Below are positions 46,342 through 58,234 of a DNA stretch of 64,000 nucleotides, piece after piece; within the stretch, counting starts at the first letter, position 1; the number at the start of each line of letters is the position of its first letter. Position numbers and translations under genes: made by a program. The stretch is from Gymnopus androsaceus JB14. Taxonomy: Eukaryota > Basidiomycota > Agaricomycetes > Agaricales > Omphalotaceae. Under the pieces are notes generated by a model. It made no database searches. It was not told where the DNA came from and saw nothing but the letters and a program-made list of their open reading frames with translations. The DNA is taken from assembly GCA_009733575.1 (NCBI GenBank), contig ML769409.1, positions 1 to 64,000 on the forward strand, written 5' to 3'.

Positions 46342-46816
46342 TTTGCTGGTCGTCGTTGTCGTATTTGTCGTGGAAAGTCGTCAAAGTCAACGAGGACTTT
46401 GTGTTAAAGGGCGTAGCAGAGAAGGAAGAACGAAAGGAAAGAGTTGCAAAATTACCTACGTCCATTGCTTTTAACAATAAAGGATTCCAAAGACAAAAGA
46501 AAATGTCAGGCCAAAAGGACAATGGCGGGATATGCCGTAACACAATAACAATAAAAATTTGACATTGTTCCTACCACGAGCCACTTTGGATCTACACCCG
46601 GGAAAGATTCCATTGTTTAGGCACACAGAAGCCACACAGAAGCTATGACTCGATGACTCGAGCCACAGAGGTGAGAGGGCGCCAGACGAGGCGCGAGAGG
46701 GCGTGAAAGAGCGTGAGAAAGTCGGGACGGCGGCGTTGGCGCGTTGGCGCTTAACCTGGCGCCAATTATGCACAAATAAACACTCATAAGCGCCCGTCGG
46801 TTCTCCTTCCGCATCC

Positions 46817-48230
46817 ATGGAGCGAATCCCAAACGAGCTTCTGACTTGTATCTTCCAATCTGTCTGCAATGAACCAGTCAAGCTACAAAAGGTCTACCAA
46901 TCAGAAGAAACTCTAGCGCCACCGGCTCTGCAGTTGAGTGCAGTATGCTCGCACTGGCGATCTGTTTTGCAGCTTGCACCGTCTCTTTGGACTCAAATCA
47001 CTGTATCGTTTTGACAAACACAGTTCTATGCCGCTGTTAGATATCTGTGAAATTGTTCCTTGAACGGTCAAACGAGATGCTTTTAACCCTAAACATCTCG
47101 TTTTATTCTATCCCTCTGCAGAATATGATCGACGATCCTGCATTTAAAGCTATAGCTAGCCAAGCTCACCGATGGGCGACTCTCTCGATTAAAGCAGATA
47201 AGCATGTTGCTCTGTGGATTCTCCAACCTCCTATTATCTCATCCTGTCCTGAATTACAAACCCTGGAGCTTTCAGAGTTTAGAGCGTTTGGGTATGACTC
47301 GGATTGATGATTTTGACTTTGTACCAATGCCCAAGCTCACATCCTTTTACGGAACATTCTTCGATCCACTTCATCCAACTCATACCTTACCATGGCACCA
47401 GCTCACGCAGCTGACTCTTAACTGGTGCCACAAAATTCCGCGCTTCGCAGAGCAATGCATAAATTTGCTTGATCTAACCGTACGGGGAAATCCTTACTAC
47501 AGCGATGGGTATGATTTTCATGTCCCTATGTCAACTAGACACAGAACCATGCAACACCTGCGCTTATTCTTCGAAACTTAGGAATGGCTTCGAGAGAGCT
47601 AGAGCCAGATTGTGTCAATCATCATTTTGAAATCTTTTTCATTCCCCTACTTGACCAAGTTGGAGATTATCAATGATTGCATCGATGCAATTCCTGTCAT
47701 TTGTACCTCTGGTATGCTGAACACTATTATCAACCAATATTCACGCTCTTTGCGCCATCTCGCTTTCCACAGTATCTCCATCTCTGATACTGACCTCATC
47801 GCATTCCTTCGCAACATGCCATTTCTGACATCCATTGCGATTGAGGACCCCGAGTGGTGGTACGATTGCCCAACGTCCATTACCTTCATTGAAAGTCTTT
47901 GCTGTTCCGCAAAGCAAAGACTCTTCTAATTCAACCCTACTACCAAACCTCCGCAGCCTCTCTTTCGCCATACGCCAAGAGTTTGACGAGACGTCATTTG
48001 TGGAGATGATCTGTTCGAGATGCAACAAGGGTGATGAGTTCATCGTCTCGGATGAAGTTGTGGCTTCTTTGAATCGCGTTCAAGTCCACCTTCATCTAAG
48101 CAGCATGATTTTGACAATGGTAGACTTGACAAAGTTGGAACCTTTGAAGGTGGTACAAGAGGAGGGTTTAGTTTTGGATATTTCGGTTGTCACGACCGGG
48201 GAGGATATACGTTTCGATAGAGTGTATTAG
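46817..48230 (+). pseudogene. F-box / leucine-rich protein, several frame breaks
   Basis: The start encodes a typical fungal F-box: 'RIPNELLTCIFQSVC', then 'LSAVCSHWRSVLQLAPSLW'. A short intron links 'TQIT' to 'ISVKLFLERSNEMLLTLNIS'. Leucine-rich-like segments follow but switch frame near 47292 ('EFRAFG' to 'DDFDFVPMPKLTSF'), stop at 47581, and switch again near 47895 ('ITFIESL' to 'STLLPNLRSLSF'). F-box proteins recruit substrates to SCF ubiquitin ligases. It reads as a recently broken member of a large family; another member's end lies at 63488-64000. Confidence 0.7.
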
Positions 48231-49445
48231 CACTGTTTCAAATGAACGAGTTTTGGCACATCCTACGGCTAGCGCTTAATAAATTGTTTCTTGCCTTCAT
48301 CTCACCACGATCATGAATAGGTTTGATTTTAGCTCGTTTGAGTTCTCGATCTAATACCACCAAAATAGAGGTCCTATAATTCTGGTATGACACTAATCAG
48401 CCTTTTCAAAGCAATACTTGACTCTCGGATAGACCATAGATGAGGCCGAGGTACGCTTTCTCATAGTGTCCATTTCACTGCAACAAACCAAACACTTGAA
48501 TCCTCCTCTAGTATTTATTAGACCAAATGGTATTCGAATCACCCCATATATTATTCAACAATCAGCTCTAATTGAATCTTGTCTTCGAACCTCGCCATAT
48601 AATTGCAGCCTCCTCCTTCCCCAGACGATGACGAACTTGTCAAGAAGCTCCGGAATAGATTGAAAGACTTGTTGACTGAGCTTCGTGCTGGAGCTGAAGG
48701 CTCAATGGCCAGCCAGTCATAAGCGAAACGACTGAATACGATAGAGGTACGTCCTAAAGTACTCTTTCATTTTGATCTTGATACTGATAGAGATTCAGGA
48801 CATCTCTTATTCGAATCTTGCTATCACAAATCTTACCAGCGACTCGGATGATAATCTACGATATCGTAGATGCTTCTTTCCTCCCTATGTCAGTTAGGAT
48901 CCGGGGATGTCTTCGACTCTTCAAATTATTATTCTCGCTTGACTTTGCTTAAATACAGTAAACACTGATGAAAGATTCGTGCTCGAAGGTTAACTGCCTC
49001 AAAATCATCCCTAGACTGCTTGCTAGCTGAGGTATTTACTTCATTCTTCGAACTGACTGAGAGCTCGATAATGCGTGAAACTTCGTGAAACGCCAAAGCG
49101 CATTTTCGCTGGCGCTAAGAGTTCGTTACGTCACTCCGACTCTTCTTCTTCCGAACCTCCATTTCAAGCTTCAAGGATCGCATTATTAGTATTCCAGTCT
49201 GGTAACCAATTGATACATACCGCTTTTAACGCTCTCTTACTTCTACAAAATCCACAGGTCATGTTCAAAACCTGATGCTTGGACATCTTATCCAAATTTC
49301 AGACTCCATGTCCGTACTCTGAATAACCGTATAATCCATCCTACTCCGGCATCTGCTCTACGAATACGAGGCTTCTCGACTCCTACCCCGAATAATGATG
49401 TTATTTCACCGCAAAAGATTCCCCAGACTTTAGCTCAAGCGGACC
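48231..49445. other. No supported gene
   Basis: Short frames only. Some may be 5' exons of the gene at 49446-50337, but no splice path could be confirmed. Confidence 0.4.
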
Positions 49446-50337
49446 ATGATTCGAGCGACATTCACGACCATACCCATACCTCCAAAGACCCCAGAACCAC
49501 AATGGCCACAACCAAATACCGACGCCGCCATTTTCGAGAAGGTTTTCAACTCTCCCGAACCCCCACTGCCTATCCACTCTGCAGTGGAAAAGATGTATAG
49601 AAAGTTTGAGGCTTTTGCACGAGTTCCCAGTGTGTAATATAAATCTCATCGACCGAGTCTTTGCGTACAATGACATGTTTCCAAAAGCCAAACCTCTCTA
49701 CTCGCCGGCGATGATAAAACATCATATATCTACCGACGTTAGAAAGTCTATACTCACCAGTACCAACTTGGATATTTCACCAAAGGACGTTCAGATGGCA
49801 CGGTACGCTACGCATCTACCATGAAACGGTTTTTCACTCAATTCCATTCTATACCACCCTGACAGGCGGATCGACTACAAACGATGGATCCAGGACAAGA
49901 TGTCTACAGTGTCTGCTGAAGAGAAGGAAGATCCTGAGACTGTTAGGACGTTGTACAAGAAATTCGCGCGCCAGGCTGTAGCGAGGTGGCATCAGATGAG
50001 TCCGGGGCAGAAAAAGGGTGAGTGTGCCGTTATCATTCTTATCCTTTTCCCCAGTCCTCTGTCTTGCTTTAACATACTCGAAGAAACTATGTTTACGAAC
50101 ACCCTTATCTAGAAAATGGCCTCCATCGTTGCCCAGAAACGGTTAAATCCTCCCCCTGCTCCCGAAATCAAGCCACAGAAAAGAAGAGGCAATCCCAATA
50201 CCAGCCCTCCTACTACTACTCCCCAGATCGTTCCGAAAAACGATAAAATCGAACGAAGAAAAGCTCAAAGAGCTGAAGCTAGAATAGCACAGGAATCGAC
50301 GAAGAAGCCGTCTTACATCGTAGTGGAACATTGAATT
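49446..50337 (+). CDS. Uncharacterised protein, possibly a divergent HMG-box-like fragment
   Basis: Three pieces look coding: 49446-49630 (Pro-rich 'PPKTPEPQWPQPN', then 'SAVEKMYRKFEAFARVPS'); 49737-49802 ('KSILTSTNLDISPKDVQMAR') reached by a possible intron; and 49865-50016 ('RIDYKRWIQDKM', 'YKKFARQAVARWHQMSPGQK'). The last has the W(x)nMSPxxK pattern seen in HMG boxes, which is weak evidence. The final part (50116-50337) is Pro/Lys-rich but its phase is uncertain. The start is not determined. Confidence 0.35.
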
Positions 50338-51045
50338 TTTAATCGCGAAAACTCTCAGCCATGAAAGTAATTTGCTTCTACGTACATCCGCTCGAGACGA
50401 TATACTGTATGTGTCCTCCAGGTATCCTCGAAGGAACGTCCTGAAGATCCTTCTCTTGCGCGCGTGCGTGACACATGATATTATACTTGTTGCTTGTCCT
50501 ACCTCGTTGATATCTATGCGACCTTCTGACAATACGGATTCCGCCGCCTGTCGTACGCGTCGTAGGCCTACTGCAACTGGAGAATCGATACTGTAGGTCA
50601 CCGTGCTAGTTCACTCGCCAAAAAGCAAAAGCACGTCAACTCCGAATCTCATATAGCGTTATCACTACTACTTTGTTTTACATGCATCCGCCCCGAACGA
50701 AATATCCTTAAAGTAAGGTCCTGAAAATCCATTTCCATAAAGTAAAACTTGAAAAGAAAAAACTTTCAGCTAAACTCGACTTGGCCGTGAAGATTTCATG
50801 CAACAACGAATTTCTAGTGTTCGAAATGAGGCTGTTAAAAATTCTCGAGCTCCAGGCTCCGCAGCTCGAGCCCCGAACTTACAGCGAATTTCGTCTCCTT
50901 ACAGTCCTTGCATACGATCGAATGAGTAAATGATAGAAGATGTATACTTGTCTAGCTTTAGCAGTTGTACAGATAATCTTCGAAATAGATCTAGAAGGTG
51001 CTAGTATGTATGGAAAGTTATAGCCTAATGACGCTCATTCCAAGC
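50338..51045. other. Intergenic, nothing recognised
   Basis: AT-rich with no sustained frame. It separates the uncharacterised gene from the 3' end of the flavoprotein gene. Confidence 0.5.
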
Positions 51046-52340
51046 CTACTCCAATTCCTTGAACACAGCTACAAGCCCTCCATCCTTTTCCTCGAGCTGC
51101 ATGGACGGATTGGCGCACTTGAGTGCCTCAGCTCTATCAGCACCCTGAGGTGGATAAATGAGCTTGGTGTTGATCAGCTGCTTGAATTTCTTCGCCTCTT
51201 CACGCAGCTTCAAGATGACTTTCCTATCCCAACCAAAAGTTACCACAGCTCCCCATCCTCCAAGATCCAAACACGTCGTGTAGGCTGCTTGTTCATAGGG
51301 TCGAGGAGGGAGTCCGAGGAGATCTCGAGCTGCATTGTATCCAGAAGATCGCCTATAAAACATCATCAGAATACTAATAACAAGAATGCCAAGTAGATGT
51401 ACCCCATAAAAAGAGCATGCTGACAAGACATAAGCGTAGCATGTCCCTCTCCATCTGCAAGAGCATGCGCCGTATCACCCGTCGCATAAACATCCTCCAC
51501 TCCCACAACCTTCATACTTGCATCTACAAAGAGCCGGCCATTCGCATCCAGCTTCGCACCCTCGATCTGTTCAGTCAGACTCGAAGCCCTCACACCTGCT
51601 GTCCAGATCACCGTCTTTGCCTCGATGCGTCTCCCAGACTCCGTGGTTACCTTATCCGCATCAACAGACGCGACACCATCCCCGGTATACAGCGTGATCC
51701 CCAACTCCTCCAACGCCTGAAGAATGGCTGGTCTGGGACCCGGGCCCAAGTCAGGTCCAACTTCCTCATTGCGTTCGACTAGTACAACTTTGCCAACTCC
51801 TTCACCAAGGAGCTGAAGCAGACGTCCAGGCAACTCGGTAGCCGTTTCAATTCCAGTGAAACCTCCGCCGGCAACAACGATGGTGTTACGCGCAGGAGAA
51901 GGGGGAAGTGAAGAGAGTGTTTTGAGGTGCTTGTCCAGAGCCAACGAACCTTCATAGCTGTCAACTATGAAGGCATAATTTTCGAGTCCAGATACGGAGC
52001 TGGGCATGATCACTTTGCTGCCGGTCGCTAAAATGAGACGATCGTAACCGATAGAGCTGGATTCATTGTACTTGACAGAGTGGGCTTTGGTGTCGATGAA
52101 AGTCACGGTGCCTTGGATGTATTTGACACCGACCGTGTCCAGGAGGTCTTTGATGGATGGGGCGACGTCTGAGAGATCAGTTTCGTAGAATCGAGGGCGC
52201 ATGTACATGATGGGTTCTGGGGCAATGAGGACAACCTCCACCGCGTTACATTTGCCAGCATTCTCCAATGCTAGGATGGCACTTAGAGCAGACCATACAC
52301 CTCCGAAACCTGCACCAAGGACGAGGATTCGTTGAGACAT
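51046..52340 (-). CDS. FAD-dependent NAD(P)H oxidoreductase, NDH-2 / AIFM2 (FSP1)-like
   Basis: Two exons (51403-52340, 51046-51352) give 414 aa. The N-terminal FAD-binding Rossmann motif is 'VLGAGFGGVW' (residues 7-16). The NAD(P)H-binding motif is 'IVVAGGGFTGIETATEL'. Other family marks are 'LILATGSK' and the second FAD contact 'DVYATGDTAHAL'. The C terminus contains 'YPPQGADRAEALKCANPSMQ' and no membrane helix. Such single-subunit enzymes oxidise NAD(P)H and reduce quinones at mitochondria or other membranes. No targeting peptide is evident because the Rossmann strand begins at once. The gene is intact, with one GT-AG intron. Confidence 0.9.
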
Positions 52341-52622
52341 CTGTAATGGAACTTGTTAGAACGAGTCACAGAAGAGCAATGGAGTCGGGAGTCTGACCTG
52401 GCAAAACTGTTATGTTTCGTAAAAGTAAGTAGACTTCAAACTGGATTAAGAGCTTCTGTAGTGAGCATACTGACGTTCGCCCCTTCCTTAAATACTCTCT
52501 CAATGAGTCAAAACCCCAAGTGTTCTTTGCAAAACCCCAGCTGTTCTTTGTATAACGGTTAAATCTGTGATGATTAGCTCACAGTTATGACCAACTGACC
52601 ACAACACTTTAACTGTAACTGT

Positions 52623-52830
52623 ATAAATACTTTCGAGCTACAGTTTACGGATCTGCAGTCGGACTCGGACTCCTCACTTCCCGGTTCTCTTGACCATGAA
52701 GACCAAGACCGAGATGGGCGCACAGGCACAAGCAGGATTGCCCTTCAAGTGGAAATGTACCAGCACTACGGCGCAGTACATAGTACCCCCCAATGATTTT
52801 CAAACGGGCCAGATTACTTACGACAAGTGA
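52623..52830 (+). CDS. Possible small gene: 44-aa ORF behind a TATA box
   Basis: A TATAAATA element at about 52622-52629 lies about 70 nt before an ATG at 52696. The ORF runs to TGA at 52828 and encodes 44 aa beginning 'MKTKTEMGAQAQAGLPFKWK' with one Cys. The stop overlaps a good splice donor (AAGTGAG), so it may be a first exon. There is no CaaX end, so it is not a lipopeptide pheromone precursor as read. Unrecognised and speculative. Confidence 0.2.
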
Positions 52831-53711
52831 GAAAATGTTTCCAGGTCCATTGAATTTATGCATCTTTCTTCGCCATGAACGAGCCCAACGCTCTCGAGAA
52901 GAATACTTGGGGCGGAGCTAACCGGGTCTTGGAATTGGCGCACTGAACACGGATTGCTTACTGATAACAAATCCTTGGCGTAGTACTCAAAAGTACTAGC
53001 TACTAGCGAGTGCGGGAAGAAAAGGAATGTGGTACGATTCTACGAGCCGGAATGATACGAGAGACGTCATAGTTACTTGAAAACGGAAACGCGATGAGTA
53101 GACCCACTGTACCTAGTCGACGTGAGCATGGCGGAGACCCAACCTAATTCTGAGTTAATGTGTACCGAGTTGCCAGTTGTATCCATGTTCGTAGAAGCAC
53201 AATATTGAGTATCTGATCCTGGATTGGTGGCAACATAAGCAATGGTGCCGGCTAGCGGCGAAACACGCTAGTTCCTTCATTGTGGTCCAGGAAGCGTTCG
53301 AGTACCTGAGTAGTTATGCAATAGTGTTGACGAGAAGCTGAAAGATAATTGAATAAAAATCCCTTAAAGTAGTATGGCAACCGTAAACACTATAGAATTA
53401 GAGAAAGATGAATGAAGCCGATGCGCAGATAGATAGATTCGACTAAGACTACACGGAAGGAAGACCGAAGCAGAATGATTCCACGAGTAAGTATGATATG
53501 GGGATGGATGGATAGATCATAGATGGTAGTGAAGTAAACAAGAAATGGACCATAATAAAACTACGTCGTGCGCTACATACGTAGGATAGACAAGTACATT
53601 AAAAATGTAAGTATATCAACAGGGAGAGAGAGAGAGAGAGAGAGAGGAGAGATATACAGGTAACAGATATGGCATAACAGAAGGTAAAAGACCAGCTTCA
53701 CGAACAAGGTC
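52831..53711. other. Intergenic with (GA)n tract
   Basis: No gene is supported. A (GA)n microsatellite lies at about 53623-53646, in the 3' flank of the zinc-finger gene. Confidence 0.5.
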
Positions 53712-54960
53712 TTATTGCGGCATGAAAGTGATCCACGAATCGACTTCACTCAAAGTCTCGGAGTCGGAAGCTGCAATAGAAGGATTATCCGGCTCCGGCA
53801 ATGGTAAATCGAAGTGGGCGGAATGGCGCTCATCAATGGAAGAAACCTCAGACTGAGGCATACGGCTGTAAGCGGCGGACAGCTCGGCCTGGTTGGAAGG
53901 AGAAAAAATTCTGAGGGATTGCGATTCGGCCACGGAGCTGTGGCCTCTAGGGCCATAGTTCTCATAGGGACGGCATACGACCTTAAAAGAACTGACTGCA
54001 TCAACGACCTCCAAATCGTCGCTTTCCAAAGGCGGAGTGCTCTGGTAGCCAGGGGAAAGAGCCTTGGACTTCGACGAGTGAAGAGCACGCTCCCAATATC
54101 CTTCTTGACTCTTCTCTGACAAAGCGTCTAGAAGATCGAGAGGTCCTCGAATTTTGGACGAGCAGAGAGAAGGTCGCGGAAATGTGTAGGAGTCCATTGC
54201 AACTGAAGGCAATGTCAGAGGAGGAGTGAAGACTGTATACACCGAGGTGGGAGTCGACTGCGTGGCATCCGAGTCGTACTGATGAAGAGCTGAGGATCCA
54301 CGAGAAGAGGAAGGCGAAGTAGATCCATCGGAATATAAGCCTTCGGTAGTGAATGTGGAAGGTGTTTCGATGATCATCTGCTCTTGTTGTGGGCCCGGTG
54401 GCCCGCTTCCTGGAGTACGAGGCTTCCGTTCCTTGGGCACGTATTGGTGGCGTCGTTTTCTGTGGCGAGTAAGCGAGCCAGGGTCAACGGTCGCGAAGTC
54501 GCACGATGGGCATTGCTGGTTCTTGACCTTGGTGCTAAAGAAAGTACATGGTCCGTTAGCTCGACCATGGGCGTAGACCAGGAGGAAAAACTCACTGTGT
54601 ACGGATATGTGTGTCGACATTACCCTTCTGCAGGTTGGTATATCCACAGTCTGGGTAAGGGCATGCATAAGATCTACACCAGGTGAGCAATAAAAGTTAA
54701 AATTATGGGCAAACGGGTCCAGAAAAATTGTGGCGTACTTGGCTGCTTTGTCCTCTGCGCTGAGATGGCGCCGCATGTGTCTAGGTATATCACCTTTGCG
54801 AGCGACCTTGGTGCCGCATAGGTCGCAGACGGTTGGGTCCTTGAGAGTTTGGTCAGCCTTGTGAGCCTACGGAATATTCGTGAGTAGAAGAAAAGAGGGC
54901 GGAAAAAAGTAGAAGGCGGCATACCGGTGTCTTAGTCCTTAGCCATTGCGTGAGTTGGTT
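53712..54960 (-). CDS. C2H2 zinc-finger transcription factor (three fingers), 5' end unresolved
   Basis: Exons 54739-54866, 54596-54673 and 53712-54534 join in frame, preceded by an exon ending at 54925 ('LTQWLRTKTP'), whose start was not found. Three C2H2 fingers are seen: 'CDLCGTKVARKGDIPRHMRRH', 'CPYPDCGYTNLQKGNVDTHI' with His following, and 'CPSCDFATVDPGSLTRHRKR' with His following. A long Ser/Pro-rich tail with an acidic end ('SDSETLSEVDSWITFMPQ') resembles an activation region. It is probably a nuclear DNA-binding regulator; targets unknown. Confidence 0.8.
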
Positions 54961-56053
54961 GAAGAGAAGTAGGTAACAGTTAAAAATGAGTAAGAGTGAG
55001 CGCCACAAGAAACAGGAGCCAATGTGGTTGTTGAAGAAAGAGCATTGTAGCGTGCGCTGCTTTTTAAGAACCTGGCTGGTTGAGACGATTGGTGTGGGAC
55101 TGAAATCCGAAAAATTCCCATTTGGGACAGCGCCTCGAAATTTACCAATTCCGGATGGCGCGAAGGGACCGAAGCCACTCGCTTAACAGGAACACCCCCT
55201 GCACCCTCAAAGCACCATTTAAGGAAGAAAATGGATGCTGTCGCATGTTTGTAGGGCCCAGGAGATCTATGATTTGATCAATGGCACAAAGCAAGGATCT
55301 GGGAATGGCAATTAATGTAATTTCGGAAATGGCCTTTGTTCTTTGGTTGGAAATGAGGCTAGGAATGTCATGCTCACATGGACATATCATCATCAGGATG
55401 GAATGTTGTCGACACGACGATAATCGCTGATGAAATGATAAAGCCGACTTGCTCGCTTGTACTCGCCACAAAAAATAAACTTTTAGCGACGATGGTGGTC
55501 TTCAGGTTGCTCTTCACTAAGACTTGAAAGCAGCATTGGTAGAGAACAAATATACAAGGTTGCATAAACTTGTGGAGTGGATAATGCGCCAAATACTAGA
55601 CAGGACAGCGTCAATTTTTTGATTTATTGGCATGGGGCTAAAAACTTGCTTTGTTCTCTCCCGGCAAATCCCAGGATCTAAGTAGACTCCTGAGAACCCT
55701 TGGAGAACGCTACAGATTCCTGCGAAGAGCATGGAAAGCACGTTAAATTTTTTCCTTGTGAAACTCGACGTTTTACACGTACGCGCAGGTCAGTAGCGAA
55801 TTTCGAGCTACCAAAAAATACTCATCGTTGAAAATTGGTCGGAAAAAAACTAGGCGAGTGGCCTTTTCTTTCGGCCGTTAATTTTTGAGTTAAGTTTTGG
55901 AGGTCTAGAAGCCGTGGATATGTCCTAATCATAGGGTGCAAGAATATACCTGGAAAGTAACCGGTCCAGAGAGAGAGGGAGGATTAATCAACGGCGGCGT
56001 ACGTCCCTCCATTGTCTAAAGCTCATTGCATATGCTCAAGACCTTGTGGCTAG
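54961..56053. other. Intergenic, nothing recognised
   Basis: Short frames only; upstream region of the zinc-finger gene. A non-coding 5' leader or missed first exon is possible in the first 200 bp. Confidence 0.4.
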
Positions 56054-56385
56054 TATGGATTGACTGCTGCTGTCCTCAGTAGCGACCTTCCTTGCAAGAA
56101 GAAAAAACCAATAAGCTAGAGGCTTCTGGACATTGGCTAAACGTTCAAGAAGGTGTTGTTCTTCTTTAGAGTGGAGCGCTAGCGCAGGAGGAACTTGAGA
56201 ATGGTCCAGTACCCCTGCGTTTGGGTAATTGGGCCATCCTCAAGCTCCTCCTGTGCTAGCATTCCACTCTAAAGAAGAACAGTGCCTTCTTGAACGTTTG
56301 GCCAACGTCCGGAAGCCGCTAGTTTCTTTATTTTATTTTCCTTGCGAGGAAGGTCGCTACTGAGGGCAGCAGCAGCCAATCCATA
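56054..56385. mobile_element. 332-bp foldback (inverted-repeat) element
   Basis: Two arms of about 160 bp are imperfect reverse complements around a short loop near 56220. The left arm starts TATGGATTG and the right arm ends CAATCCATA. Matching inner blocks include CCTCAGTAGCGACCTTCCT and TTCTTCTTTAGAGTGGA. Several substitutions and indels separate the arms. No ORF. The outermost TA could be a target duplication as in Tc1/mariner-derived MITEs, but this is not certain. Confidence 0.8.
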
Positions 56386-56427
56386 ATGAGCGCTCGACCT
56401 GCGTCTGATGTCGTCGAGCGCTCATTA
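56384..56427. repeat. Perfect 15-bp inverted repeat abutting the foldback element
   Basis: TAATGAGCGCTCGAC (56384-56398) and its reverse complement (56413-56427) are separated by 14 nt. Related GAGCGCTA motifs recur within the foldback element and at 56488. Confidence 0.85.
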
Positions 56428-56510
56428 ACGTAGACCATTCAGCATCGTTAAAGGTCTATGGAGCACCCAGACGCCGCTCATCTTCAGTGGAGCGCTAGCT
56501 ACGAACGAGT

Positions 56511-57008
56511 TTGACGACGGACCAGCAACCTAAACACAGAACATCGTCGAGCTATCGCATCAGCGTAGAACGTCCAACGTTGGTCCACACTGACAGAGGA
56601 AAGCACAGACTGCGCCTACATGAAAAGGCACCACTATACATCTTCCAGGCGACTACTGCAGGCTGTCCTGCTCGTCCTGCCATCCCGGTCTCTAACTCGT
56701 CTACAAGCGAGCCATCGAAAGATCAAGAAGCAGCGAACATCGTTTGGAGCTTAGGCTACTTGCCTTCACCACCGTTTCCAGTTACTCTGTCATATGTTCA
56801 GTGGAAGCCAACTGCCGCGCAAGGGCATCGAAGTACCATAATTTTCGATCCCGGACATCGAGCGTCCGAGTATAAACAGAATACGAACCCCGTCGACCTC
56901 ATAGAAACGAGTCTCTCCCATTCGGGAGGGCGGTCAAAGACAACTACTTGGATCTGTCGGAGCGAATATCCATTCTATAGATACGGTCCGCAGTCCTTTC
57001 GCCGGTGA
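56511..57008 (+). other. Open frame of 165 codons without ATG start, doubtful
   Basis: The frame is open for 498 nt but starts at TTG and has a biased, Ser/Thr/Pro-rich composition with no recognised motif. It may be chance. Confidence 0.15.
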
Positions 57009-57035
57009 CTAGGAATAGCTCCGTAGCCTATGAAA

Positions 57036-57612
57036 TTAATCAGTCATGGTTTTCAGCTCCTCCGCTGTCAAACAACGAGCATGCCAGTGTAGGGAGTTCT
57101 CAACAAGTTCGATAGACAATGTCGTATATTGCTGCGAAGAGTCCTGACGGTCATCTCTGTGGGAGGAGGAAATTGAGAGTGCGCTGTGGATAATGGAATC
57201 AACCTTCGCTAATACAAGTCCCGAGGTTCGAAGATATTGGGAAATCCGCTCCTGTTCTGTGTAAAAGGATATAATCGACGAAAGTCCAGAGAGGCTTCCA
57301 ATGGACTGGATATCGATGTCCTTGCAAGCGTCGTTACTCTCCGGCACCTGCAAGAGAGAGTGTGCCGGACTGAAGACAAGTTTCAAAACCGACCGCCGAT
57401 CCTAAAAGCTCGCATACAATATTGGCGCAGTCAAGCTTGAAGCTTTCTCCGGCCTTAGAGTAATTCCTGGACGAGCTGAAAATGGCTGACTGGATGCTAA
57501 ACATAGCAGTATCATGACAGGGATCTCTTCTTCCTCGCACGAAGTTTAAAGGAACACAGCAGGGTGGACTAGTGACCTCCGTACGCGTGCAGGATGCTTT
57601 TAGAGGCGCCAA
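57036..57612 (-). CDS. Uncharacterised protein, two-part reading frame
   Basis: Two overlapping minus-strand frames look protein-like: 57334-57612 ('FKLDCANIVCELLGSAVGF') and 57036-57386 ('DIQSIGSLSGLSSIISFYTE', 'LVENSLHWHARCLTAEELKT'). They would need an intron or a one-base shift near 57340-57400 to join. I do not recognise a family. Confidence 0.3.
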
Positions 57613-57760
57613 AAGTTGGTTGACAAGGCCTGTTAAAGTTCCTGCACGAGTCCGACGAGTTTCCAGCCTTGTCTGTCTGCCCGCACTCCGTATGCGTTGG
57701 CCGTTTTTTCTCGGTCTGTACTGTCGGTCAAATCGCTTGAACGAAACACAAACTAGTTGA

Positions 57761-58041
57761 ACTCACTATGTACAGTAGGAAGCACTCTTTGACTTCCAGC
57801 CCCTTCTAATCCGAGCCTTTTTCTCCTATAGCCTGTTACATCTATTATTCTTCTATTCCAGCCTTTTCTCCTAAACTCTATAATTGTGCTCCGACTTCCA
57901 ATGCAACTCTTGAACTGTCGAAAATGCTAGAATTGATATTGCAGACGTCTTGAAATCCAAAGCAGTCTGATGCAAAATGAGGCTATTACTGAGCGCCAAT
58001 TGAAGAATCTACTTCTCCTGTGGAGGTAGAAATCTTTTTGG
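57761..58041. other. Intergenic, nothing recognised
   Basis: Short frames only, up to the outer edge of inverted arm B. Confidence 0.5.
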
Positions 58042-58047
58042 AGGTAT

Positions 58048-58129
58048 GGCTACCTGGCGCAATGGTAGCGCGTTTGGCTTCGATTGCTGAGCGTACAAAA
58101 GGTTGCAGGTTCGAGTCCTGCGGTGGTCA
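58048..58129 (+). tRNA. tRNA-Arg (UCG), copy B, with one-base deletion in anticodon stem
   Basis: All arms match copy A except that GTACCAAAAGG has become GTACAAAAGG, so the 3' strand of the anticodon stem is ACAAA and no longer fully pairs with TTTGG. The deletion also sits next to the 3' splice site of the 11-nt intron. The gene is 82 nt. Function is doubtful; splicing and stem stability should both suffer. Confidence 0.85.
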
Positions 58130-58234
58130 TCTCCATAAACTCTTGATCTTTTTTTGCAAAATTTTACACGGATAGTCCTCCAAATGACAACATAAGAGTA
58201 ATATTACATGGATATCTAGATGTAAGGAAGCCCC

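Noticed and set aside
49446..50337. Mating-type HMG or homeodomain gene
   Set aside because: Only a weak W-MSP-K pattern is present; no complete HMG box or homeodomain WFxNxR motif is visible.
52696..52830. Lipopeptide pheromone precursor near the STE6-like gene
   Set aside because: The ORF has no C-terminal CaaX box and ends with Tyr-Asp-Lys.
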